A model generated the notes under the pieces. It was not told where the DNA came from and did not search any database. It saw only the letters and a program-made list of their open reading frames with translations. Below, one piece after another: positions 1 through 7,700 of a DNA stretch of 41,753 nucleotides. This DNA is from Clostridiales bacterium. Its GTDB lineage: Bacteria; Bacillota_A; Clostridia; Saccharofermentanales; Saccharofermentanaceae. Position numbers and translations under genes: made by a program. Position 1 is the first letter of the stretch. Every line of letters begins with the position of its first letter. Location: contig JAGCGE010000059.1 in NCBI GenBank assembly GCA_017649745.1, forward strand, positions 1-41,753, read 5' to 3'.

Positions 1-396
1 ATCAAACCCTTGAAGGGCTTGACCGTTGATGCAGACATCGACAACAGCGAAGATCTCTTCGGTCTGACTGTTGACGATCTTCAGGAGAACGTAGTCATTG
101 GTAACGGCACCATCACCGGTACACTTCACTACATCGATGATTATTCTACCGCGTTCTCCGGAGAAGAGGCTTCCGGCAACTACATTGCAATTCATGCAGA
201 AGTTCCGGGCGTCGACGATGTCACACTCACCGTTACCGTTACGAATCCGTCCGTTCTGGATCCTGATGGTATCTGCGTTTGTCGCATCAGGGACAAGAGC
301 TCGCAGACAATCACGGTCGTGGCGAGCAAAGAGGGTTATGAGTCTGTCACAAAGGTTTACACGCTTAACGGCCTGACGTGTGAAACCGAAGCGTGA
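1..396 (+). CDS. Ig-like virion-associated protein (5' truncated)
   Basis: The reading frame is open from the first base, so the gene probably starts upstream. A TTG at 10 is not preceded by a recognisable ribosome-binding site. The visible ~130 residues are acidic and beta-rich, with an alternating hydrophobic pattern and short Val/Thr strands (for example TLTVTVTNP), which suggests an Ig-like or head-decoration fold. From memory, similar proteins sit between the capsid and head-tail connector genes in gut Firmicutes phages. It could be a decoration protein or the C-terminal part of a larger capsid-associated protein. The function is inferred from position only. Confidence 0.6.
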   Translation: MKPLKGLTVDADIDNSEDLFGLTVDDLQENVVIGNGTITGTLHYIDDYSTAFSGEEASGNYIAIHAEVPGVDDVTLTVTVTNPSVLDPDGICVCRIRDKSSQTITVVASKEGYESVTKVYTLNGLTCETEA

Positions 397-418
397 CAAA
401 TCGAGGTGAAAATTCAAA

Positions 419-763
419 ATGGCAAGATTTCACGGCATGCTTGGTTTCGCAATCCAGACTGAGGTTCGACCGGGCGTCTTTCAGGAACGTATTACGGAAT
501 GCGAATGTTACGGAAGGGTCCTTAACGCGTCGTTTATGAACCAACAGACTTCCGAAACGAACGAAGACCTGCGTGTCAACAATCGTGTTAGCATTACCGC
601 CAATACGTACGCCATCGAGAATTTTCAGTTCATGCGCTACCTGACATACATGGGAGTCAAGTGGCGAATATCAAACGTCGAGGTGCAATACCCCGAGCTT
701 ATACTGTCGATTGGAGGCGTTTACAATGCGAGACCGACTCAGTCTGCACAGTCTTCTGTGTAA
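419..763 (+). CDS. Putative head-closure / head-tail connector protein
   Basis: This is a 114-aa protein whose ATG follows a GAGGTGA-type ribosome-binding site at about 403. The motifs MRYLTYMGVKWRIS and YPELILSIGGVYN match my recollection of the small family (DUF7253-like) found just before tail-terminator genes in Clostridia siphophages. Its likely role is a virion protein at the portal-tail interface. The 3' end overlaps the next gene by 38 nt, which suggests translational coupling. The family label is from memory and the exact connector role is inferred from gene order. Confidence 0.6.
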   Translation: MARFHGMLGFAIQTEVRPGVFQERITECECYGRVLNASFMNQQTSETNEDLRVNNRVSITANTYAIENFQFMRYLTYMGVKWRISNVEVQYPELILSIGGVYNARPTQSAQSSV

Positions 764-1031
764 CATTCTGGGCAGCAATAACGCCTATTTCCAACCGCCG
801 GCATCAGTGTTGATGAATTACCCCGCCATTAGGTATCGTCGGTCTGACATTTCTAACCGACACGCCAATGACGGGGTTTATTCTCATCAAAACCAATACG
901 AACTCACAGTGATTGACTGGGACCCGGATAGTACAATACCTGATAAAGTGAACGAGATTCCTACGGCGCAGTTCATCAGGTCATTTTCTTCCGATAACCT
1001 GAATCACTGGGTTTTCGAGATTTATTATTGA
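726..1031 (+). CDS. Putative tail terminator / neck protein
   Basis: I chose the ATG at 726 because GGAGG (712-716) lies at a good distance. A longer in-frame start at 711 would sit on that site. The 101-aa product contains YPAIRYRR and a YELTVIDWDPDS strand, and ends FEIYY. This is the layout of the small tail-terminator proteins that cap the tail tube before head joining. It lies directly upstream of the tail tube gene, with 16 nt between them. The assignment rests on size, order and fold pattern rather than on a diagnostic motif. Confidence 0.6.
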   Translation: MRDRLSLHSLLCNILGSNNAYFQPPASVLMNYPAIRYRRSDISNRHANDGVYSHQNQYELTVIDWDPDSTIPDKVNEIPTAQFIRSFSSDNLNHWVFEIYY

Positions 1032-1047
1032 AAAGGAGGAAATCCTA

Positions 1048-1869
1048 ATGTCCAGACTTCAGTGGAATAAGACGGGCGACAAGAAATACACAGTTGGTAT
1101 TCACGAAGTCGTCCTGTTCCCGATGGATTCTACCACTTCTACCGGCTACGCTAACGGCGTGGCATGGGAAGGTGTTTCCAAGGTCGGAGAGGCTCCGGAA
1201 GGTGCAGAGGCAACCGATATTTACGCTCTCGACACGAAGTACGGCACCCTTCGCTCCGCAGAGAACTTCGGCGGCACTATTGAGGCGTACAGCTCTCCTG
1301 AGGAATTTGACTCTTGCGACGGTTGCGCGACAATCGCTCCCGGCGTCGTTGTTCGTCAGCAGAATCGTAAGCCGTTTGGTCTTGCGTATAAGGAGACCAT
1401 CGGCAACGATACCGAGGGTACAGAGTGCGGCGAAATCCTGCACCTCGTATACAACGCCACTGCATCCCCGTCCAGTGTCGATCATGACACCGTGAACGAG
1501 TCTCCCGATGTGAACCCTCTGTCTTGGGAATTCAAGACCACACCGGTTAATGTGCCGGGTTATAAGCCGGCTTCTCATTTTGAGTTCCGTTCTGATGAGA
1601 TGAGCCCTGCTGACTGGAAAGCAATCGACGATCTCGTTTGCGGTTCTGACAGCAATGAGGCTACGCTTCCGCTGCCGGAAACGATCATTTCAATGTTCGG
1701 CACATCCTATACCTATACAGCCCTTACCACGGAACCGGATGACTGGGCGACGGCGTACTACACCAAGTATTACACCAAGTACGGTACCGACTATACTCTG
1801 ATTCCGCGTCAGGACAGTGCGCCGACGTTTGTTGCGAATCAGTATTACTCTCGGTCCACATCGACCTGA
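1048..1869 (+). CDS. Major tail (tube) protein
   Basis: This 273-aa protein follows a strong AAAGGAGG site at 1032-1040. The N-terminal half carries features of Firmicutes phage tail-tube proteins: SRLQWNKTGDKKY, GVAWEGVSKVGEAPEGAE, the ENFGGTIEAYSSPEEF segment and APGVVVRQQNRKPFGL, then TTPVNVPGYKP and a LPLPETIISMF strand. It would polymerise as rings around the tape measure. Residues ~220-273 form an added C-terminal patch with W, paired Tyr and a tandem YYTK motif (encoded at ~1757-1782), a small appended module also seen, from memory, on other phage tail proteins. Its position after the connector genes and before the chaperones supports the call. Confidence 0.88.
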   Translation: MSRLQWNKTGDKKYTVGIHEVVLFPMDSTTSTGYANGVAWEGVSKVGEAPEGAEATDIYALDTKYGTLRSAENFGGTIEAYSSPEEFDSCDGCATIAPGVVVRQQNRKPFGLAYKETIGNDTEGTECGEILHLVYNATASPSSVDHDTVNESPDVNPLSWEFKTTPVNVPGYKPASHFEFRSDEMSPADWKAIDDLVCGSDSNEATLPLPETIISMFGTSYTYTALTTEPDDWATAYYTKYYTKYGTDYTLIPRQDSAPTFVANQYYSRSTST

Positions 1870-1906
1870 TTTGAACGACTAGACAAACTCGAAAGAGGTG
1901 AATCGC

Positions 1907-2350
1907 ATGGCACTGTATGACCCCGTGTACGGATATGCCGGTCAACCGATGCTTCAGATTCCCCAGCCTACGGTTGTGCAGCCTCCAACTTCTGTTCTGT
2001 CACAACCGCAAACAACACAGCAGGTTCCGTTTGTCAAAGTCATCACATTAGCTGGCGAATCGGCGGCTAAAAGTCTCAAACTTGCCGCCGGTTCAACGCT
2101 ATTTGCTGCTGACGAAACCGATCCTGTTATCTGGTTCATTAAAGCAAACGAAGTTGGTCCTAATACGGTGTATTCAATTCCGTTCGACCCCGCGATTCTT
2201 TCTGGAGGAAACGTGTCGGTTTCTGCTGATTTATCAGCAATAGAGAATCGACTAAACAATATTGAGGAGAGGATGAAACGCTATGAATCCGATGCTCCAA
2301 ATGATAAACAGCACTCCTCAGGCTCCGGCAACTCAAACACCCGCCGTTGA
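1907..2350 (+). CDS. Unassigned Gln/Pro-rich virion-region protein
   Basis: The ATG at 1907 is preferred because AAAGAGGTG (1892-1900) sits ~6 nt upstream. A GTG at 1898 would lie within that site. The 147-aa product has a low-complexity Pro/Gln/Thr N-terminus (~residues 1-45), a compact middle (residues ~46-100) with LKLAAGSTLFAADETD and VIWFIKANEV, and a short coiled coil (IENRLNNIEERMKRYE). This resembles the small proteins that follow tail tube genes in gut phages and that I remember as uncharacterised. It overlaps the next gene by 68 nt in another frame. Confidence 0.6.
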   Translation: MALYDPVYGYAGQPMLQIPQPTVVQPPTSVLSQPQTTQQVPFVKVITLAGESAAKSLKLAAGSTLFAADETDPVIWFIKANEVGPNTVYSIPFDPAILSGGNVSVSADLSAIENRLNNIEERMKRYESDAPNDKQHSSGSGNSNTRR

Positions 2351-2588
2351 CAGTCTTGGACAAATTGTAGAACAGGCGAAGCCACTCTACAACATGTTCA
2401 GGAATGCACAAAACCCTGTTGAGTTGATGAAACAGATGTGTATGCAGAATCCAGCCATCAAACAGGCTTATGAAACCGCAAACATGATGGCTGGCAACGA
2501 TGTTAATGCAGCCAAAGCAGCGTTTTACACGCAAGCGAAACAAATGGGCATAGATCCAGATGCGTTTCTGGCTCAACTGACTCGTTAA
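2283..2588 (+). CDS. Small Met/Gln-rich helical phage protein
   Basis: This 101-aa protein starts inside the 3' end of the previous gene, with GGAGAGG about 10 nt upstream. It is rich in Met, Gln, Asn and Ala, predicted helical, with a disordered N-terminus (NSTPQAPATQTPA) and a helix pair around EQAKPLYNMFRNAQNP and MCMQNPAIKQAYETANMM. Proteins of this composition commonly lie in this position in gut siphophages. No enzymatic motif is visible. A structural or assembly role is inferred from position between tube and chaperone genes. Confidence 0.6.
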   Translation: MNPMLQMINSTPQAPATQTPAVDSLGQIVEQAKPLYNMFRNAQNPVELMKQMCMQNPAIKQAYETANMMAGNDVNAAKAAFYTQAKQMGIDPDAFLAQLTR

Positions 2589-2679
2589 TTTCAAAATGGA
2601 GTAATGATTGATACTTACAAGTGGTATATCGCGCGCCGTATATCCTTGTTTGTATAATTGTTATTTGGAGGTGCATACC

Positions 2680-3267
2680 ATGGCTGACATGACACCCGCA
2701 GATCTCGCTGCGATCAATAATGGTGGTTTTGGCGAGAATTCAATGTTCTTCTGGATTTTTGCGCTCATGCTTCTCCCCGGAATCGGCGGAGGACGTTTCG
2801 CAGGCGCGGGTCCTCAGGGAAATTATGTAACACAGGCTGAGCTTACCGCCGGTCTGAACAATCAGGCTGTTCAGGCTCAGCTTCAGCAGATTTCGCTGTC
2901 TTCTGCCAACAACAATTACGAGACCTCTCGTCTCATCGATCAGCAGACAAATCTTATGCTCCAGCAGCAGAATGCCGGTCAGATCAATGCGATTCAGGGA
3001 TTCAACGCGATTAACCTGAATCTCACGAATCTTGCAAACGGCCTGTCTAACAAGATGGATCAGGCTATCTTCCAGCTTCAGCAGTGCTGTTGTGATATTA
3101 AGACGCAGATGCTTCAGGATCGTCTTGCGGACAAGACAGCAGAGCTTACGGCAGCCCAGAACGCGATCAACAACGCCGCCCAGACTCAGACACTTCTGTC
3201 TCAGATGGGGCGCTGGGTCGGCTGGGCGACATCCGGGACAGCAGGTACCGCCGCTACCGGTTCGTAA
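2680..3267 (+). CDS. Gln/Asn-rich protein with N-terminal hydrophobic segment
   Basis: The ATG at 2680 follows TTTGGAGGTG (2665-2673). A longer start at 2608 is unsupported. The 195-aa protein has one hydrophobic segment (FWIFALMLLPGIGGG, ~residues 22-36), then a long polar helical region with heptad-like spacing rich in Gln, Asn and Leu, and a CCC cluster at LQQCCCDIKTQM. The C-terminus is Gly/Ala/Thr-rich. From memory, comparable proteins are abundant in gut phages and of unknown role. The combination suggests a membrane- or virion-anchored coiled coil. Confidence 0.65.
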   Translation: MADMTPADLAAINNGGFGENSMFFWIFALMLLPGIGGGRFAGAGPQGNYVTQAELTAGLNNQAVQAQLQQISLSSANNNYETSRLIDQQTNLMLQQQNAGQINAIQGFNAINLNLTNLANGLSNKMDQAIFQLQQCCCDIKTQMLQDRLADKTAELTAAQNAINNAAQTQTLLSQMGRWVGWATSGTAGTAATGS

Positions 3268-3335
3268 TATTACGAACGGCGGTTGGCGCGCACCGCTGTT
3301 CAACATTGTTATTTATCGAAAGGAGAAAAGGGCAA

Positions 3336-3770
3336 ATGTTTACCAAGAAGATCAAGTTCAAGGATTTCGACGGCAAAGAGTGCGAGAGAGAATATCAGTT
3401 CAATCTCACTCAGTCTGAACTCGTACAGATGGAGTCCTCTAAAGTAGGAGGCCTTGCTGAGTACGGCAAGCGTATCATCGCTTCTGAGAATGTTCCGGAG
3501 GTTATGCAGTTGTTCAAGGAGCTCATCCTGCTGTCTTACGGCGAAAAGTCGGCAGACGGTCAGCGCTTCATTAAGGAAGACCCGATTCGCGGCAAGCTTG
3601 CTGATGAGTTCAAACAGTCCGCAGCATTCGACGCGCTGTATATGGAGTTCATCCAGAATCCTGATAAGGGCGCTGAGTTCTTCAACAACGTCATTCCGGC
3701 AGATCTGAAAGAGGAGATCGACAAGATGGACAACGGCCATGCGTATCCGCCGTCCATTGCTAAGGCGTGA
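3336..3770 (+). CDS. Tail assembly chaperone-like protein (first of a pair)
   Basis: This 144-aa acidic helical protein starts at the ATG after GAAAGGAGAAAAGG (3318-3332). It opens with a strand pair (FTKKIKFKDFDGKE, YQFNLTQSELVQME) followed by helices, the pattern of gpG-type tail chaperones that coat the tape measure before assembly. The next gene is the partner protein, in the same frame and separated by tandem TGA TGA stops, so the pair is not made by a -1 frameshift as in lambda. Position just before the gp10-like and tape-measure genes supports the call. Confidence 0.72.
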   Translation: MFTKKIKFKDFDGKECEREYQFNLTQSELVQMESSKVGGLAEYGKRIIASENVPEVMQLFKELILLSYGEKSADGQRFIKEDPIRGKLADEFKQSAAFDALYMEFIQNPDKGAEFFNNVIPADLKEEIDKMDNGHAYPPSIAKA

Positions 3771-3776
3771 TGATGT

Positions 3777-4313
3777 GTGCTGAAGATAACGATACCAGCC
3801 ACAGAGCTGCACGACCCAGTTACGAATTATTTTTCGTATACAAAAGAAACCACGATAACAATCGAGCATTCTCTTGTTGCTTTATCGAAGTGGGAATCAA
3901 AATGGAAAAAACCTTTCCTAAATGAGACCCATTCACAAGATATGTTCGACGATTATATTCGTTGTATGACTATCACTCAGAATGTAGACCCTAATGTGTA
4001 TTATGCGATCACTCCCGAAATCCGGAATAGGATACGTGAGTACATGGAAGACCCAATGACTGCTGCTGTCATACACGAAGACCCTAAAAACAAGCAAACG
4101 TCTACAAAATTCGTCACATCCGATCTAATTTATTATTGGATGACAGCGTTAAACATCCCGATGGAATGTCAGAAATGGCATCTTAACAGACTTTTGACGC
4201 TTATTCGGATTGCGAATATCGAGAACAAACCGCCTAAGAAGCCGAGCAGAGCTGATGCTATTCGTAAGCATAAGGAAGTGAATGCTGCTCGACGGGCAAA
4301 GTTACATCGTTAA
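3777..4313 (+). CDS. Second tail assembly chaperone-like protein
   Basis: The 178-aa product starts at a GTG at 3777, just after the TGATGA stops of the previous gene. The upstream ribosome-binding site is weak, so re-initiation coupled to the previous gene is likely. Motifs LVALSKWESKWKKPFL, YIRCMTITQNVDPN, YYWMTALNIPMECQKWHLNR and LLTLIRIANIEN match a family I recall before tape measures in Clostridia phages. The C-terminus is basic (PPKKPSRADAIRKHK). The family is well recognised but the chaperone role is inferred from position. Confidence 0.7.
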   Translation: MLKITIPATELHDPVTNYFSYTKETTITIEHSLVALSKWESKWKKPFLNETHSQDMFDDYIRCMTITQNVDPNVYYAITPEIRNRIREYMEDPMTAAVIHEDPKNKQTSTKFVTSDLIYYWMTALNIPMECQKWHLNRLLTLIRIANIENKPPKKPSRADAIRKHKEVNAARRAKLHR

Positions 4314-4327
4314 GACAGGAGGTCTCT

Positions 4328-4717
4328 ATGGCAAAAGGCATGATTTCCGTAACGACCACCGGTAGTTTCAAGAACATTGAGGGTTTCTTTAAGAAGACCA
4401 AGCGAAAAAATTTTCGTAAGCATCTTGAATATTACGGTGAGTTAGGAGTTCGGCTGCTTGCCTCAGAGACCCCCGTCGATACTGGAGACGCGGCTTCTTC
4501 GTGGAGTTACGAAATCGAGGATAAGAACGGGGTTATCTCCATTTATTGGAAAAATAGTGCAATGGCTGGAGATATTCCTGTGGTGTTGCTCGTGAAATAC
4601 GGGCACGCAACCGGAAATGGCGGATACGTGGAACCGAACGATTTCATCAGTCCTGTCATGAATCTTTTATTCCAAGACATTGCTGATAAGATATGGAAGG
4701 AAGTGACCAGCGCATGA
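4328..4717 (+). CDS. HK97 gp10-like tail completion protein
   Basis: This 129-aa protein follows a CAGGAGG site at 4317-4323. Diagnostic pieces are YGELGVRLLASETPVDTGDA followed by SSWSYEIE, the strand ISIYWKNSA, and LVKYGHATGNGGYVEPNDFI, all typical of the gp10-like family of neck/tail completion proteins. In many phages gp10-like genes precede the tail tube. Here the gene lies between the chaperones and the tape measure, an order I also associate with gut Clostridia phages. The stop overlaps the next start as ATGA. Confidence 0.75.
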   Translation: MAKGMISVTTTGSFKNIEGFFKKTKRKNFRKHLEYYGELGVRLLASETPVDTGDAASSWSYEIEDKNGVISIYWKNSAMAGDIPVVLLVKYGHATGNGGYVEPNDFISPVMNLLFQDIADKIWKEVTSA

Positions 4718-7700
4718 GCAGCAAATACGACGACAGAATAGTTCGTCTCGGATTCGATAATGCTCAATTCGAAGCCGGTGCCTCTAAGTCTATGTCGACG
4801 CTCGACAAGCTTAGTGAGAAACTGAAATTCAAGAGCGCTAAACAAGGTGCTCAGGATTTGCAGCGATCTGTTGACAGCGTAGACTTCTCGTCCATGGCTA
4901 GAGCAATAGACAAGATTGAGAGTCGTTTCAGCGCCATGGGCATCGCTGGAATGAATGTAATCAACAAGATTACTGATGGTATCGTCGGCTCTGTTGCGAA
5001 ACTCGAACAGGCAACTATCGGTCAGATCAAGACTGGTGGTTGGGCAAGAGCCATGAACATCGCCAATGCTAAGTTCCAGATCGAGGGTCTTGGATTCGAG
5101 TGGGAACAAATCGAGAACGCCGTAAGCTATGGTGTTAAGGACACCGCTTATGGTCTCGATGCAGCTGCTTCTGCTGCTTCTCAGTTGGCAGCATCAGGTA
5201 TTGACTTCCAGAAGGTTATCGAGAACACCAATGACAAAAGTCTAACAGCCATGCACAAGTCGCTGCGAGCCATTTCGGGTGTCGCCGCCATGACCAATTC
5301 TTCTTACGAGGATATTGCTCGGATTTTTACCACAGTCGCTGGTAATGGTCGTCTCATGGGTGACCAGTTGCTTCAGTTGTCTTCTAGAGGCATGAACGCG
5401 GCTGCTAAGTTGGCTGAAACACTCGGAACAACCGAAGGCGAGATTCGTGACATGGTGAGTAAGGGTCTCATCGACTTTCAGACTTTCGCTTTCGCCATGG
5501 ATAACGCTTTTGGCGACCACGCGAAAGAGGCAAACAAGACCTTTACTGGTGCTCTCGGCAACATGAAAGCCGCTCTTTCCAGAGTTGGCGAGATTTTTGC
5601 AGACCCCATCATCAATAAAACAAACACTCTTTTTATTGCCCTGACTGAACGTATCGACGAGTTCAAAAATAAGCTGAAATCGATCAAAGTTCCGAAGTCG
5701 CTTAACGAAATTAAGAAGCAATACGGCGATATTTCTGCTTCTGCTGCCGCTTATGACGAGATTCTCAAAGCTAGCTCAGAACGTACTGTAACATTCGGTC
5801 AGCACTTTGCTGAAATGTGGCAGTCTGGAATAGACGCATTTTCGGCAATGGTCAAAGCCGTCGACATGAGCTGGCTTGACGGTGTTGTTGATAAAGTCGA
5901 TGCGATTACGGTTAAGTTCACAGGTTTCTTCGACGCTGTAAAAGAGTATTTCGGGATGGCTACCGAGGAGTCTCAGGAAGCCGCAGATGCTCTTACGGTT
6001 ACAGCTGAAGAAGCACAGGCGGCAAGAGATATAATCCTTAACGGAAAGTATGGAAACGGTGCAACGCGAAAGAAAGCGCTGACAGACTTGTTCGGCGAAG
6101 AAAGCGCTAAGAACATCCAGCGTTATGTCGATTCAGTTGTCGCTGCCGGCTGGAGTTTCGAGAAAGCTGCAATTCAGATTGCTGACGGAAATGAAGCGAT
6201 TGCTGAATCTGCCGAAGACGTCGAGAAGACCAAGCTGTTCCAGATATTTGACAATATCAGAGACAGTTTTAAGAATCTCGCCACAGCTTCTGGAAACATC
6301 ATCAAGGCTGTGAAGAAGATTGGCAGTGCAATCTGGAAAGCTTTTAAGACTGTTTTCAAAATAGATACAAAATCTGTTACTGACGGTATGGTAAGTCTGA
6401 CAGGATGGATTGCTAGTCTCACCGAGAAGCTCATAGTAAGCGACGATGTTGCTGAAAAGATAACCGGAGCATTTATCAAGTTCTTTACTGTCGTGAAAGA
6501 TGGTCTCGGGTTGCTTTGGGATGCACTAAAGTTTGTAAAAGACCTTGGTGTATCTCTTTCTAACAGCAAGATATTCAAGTCAATAACCGATTCCATTTCT
6601 AACTTCTTCGCCAAGACAAAAGGCGATAAGAAAGATGGTGAAGACGTCGGAGAACGAGTTGCTGCACCGTTTGAAAGTCTGAAAACGGCTATAAGCAAAA
6701 TCAAAGATGTTCCGGGAATGGTGTCGAAGTTCTTCAAAGACTTCTCGAAAGCGCTCAAAGACCTTGGAATCAGTCCGATAGACACCGCTAAGATAATCTC
6801 GTTCGGAATAAAGGTGTATTCTATATCACTTCTGTTCCTTGCCGTACGTCGTCTTGGACACATCGTTGACGGCATCGCTACGATTCCGGCAAAAGTCGGA
6901 ACAATGGTTGTTAAGCTCGGAAACATGTTCAAGAACGTGGGTAGAGCAGCATTTATCGTGTCTCTCGCTGAGGCTATGAAAGCGTTTGCGATAGCGATTG
7001 CAACAATCGCCGCCGTCGTGTATATGCTCGGAACCATGGACCCAGACAGAATGTACGAAGGTCTTGCTGCTGTTGTTGTCATCGGCATAGTATTGAAAGG
7101 CTTATCTAAGACGGCTACCGGTCTAAAAGGAAGCTTTGTATCTGCGTTGCGCGGCATAGGAGCTATTGGTTCTGTAGCTATCCTTATTGCCGGTATTGGT
7201 GTTGCCATCATCGCAATAACTTCGGCGTTGGACGTCTTGAACACACAGCTTGCGAAGCTCGACAAAGATGGTGATGCGGCAAAAACGTCTACAATGTTCT
7301 ATTCGATGGTGATTATTCTGGTCTCCATCGGATCCATTCTAATTCTATGTTTCGCATTGGCAAAGAAGTCCATGAACGTCGGAATATCGTTGACACCAGC
7401 TCTGCTTAGTCTGGCTGTAGTGATGATCAACATCGGTTTTGCATTTATCGAAATGGCAGCCGCAATGACGATCCTTACACTCATACCGCCCGGACGAATG
7501 GGTGATATCCAAGCGATGTTTGGTCTGCTAGCCGGAGTATTTGTAATATTACTCTATGTCGTCTCGGTTGCTCCTGCTCGTACTATGTTTGGTGCAGCAG
7601 CCACCATTTTGGCGTTCGGTTTCGTCCTTCTCGAACTTGCCGTTGTAGCCTCAATAATGAGCTCCATTTCAGATAAGCGATTCGTCGAAATGATTGATGG

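Noticed and set aside
1045..1578. A 177-aa minus-strand open frame opposite the tail tube gene.
   Set aside because: It has no plausible ribosome-binding site or recognisable protein and mirrors a confidently identified gene.
3700..3790. A -1 programmed frameshift between the tail chaperone genes.
   Set aside because: The two ORFs are in the same frame and no XXXYYYZ slippery heptamer is visible near the junction.
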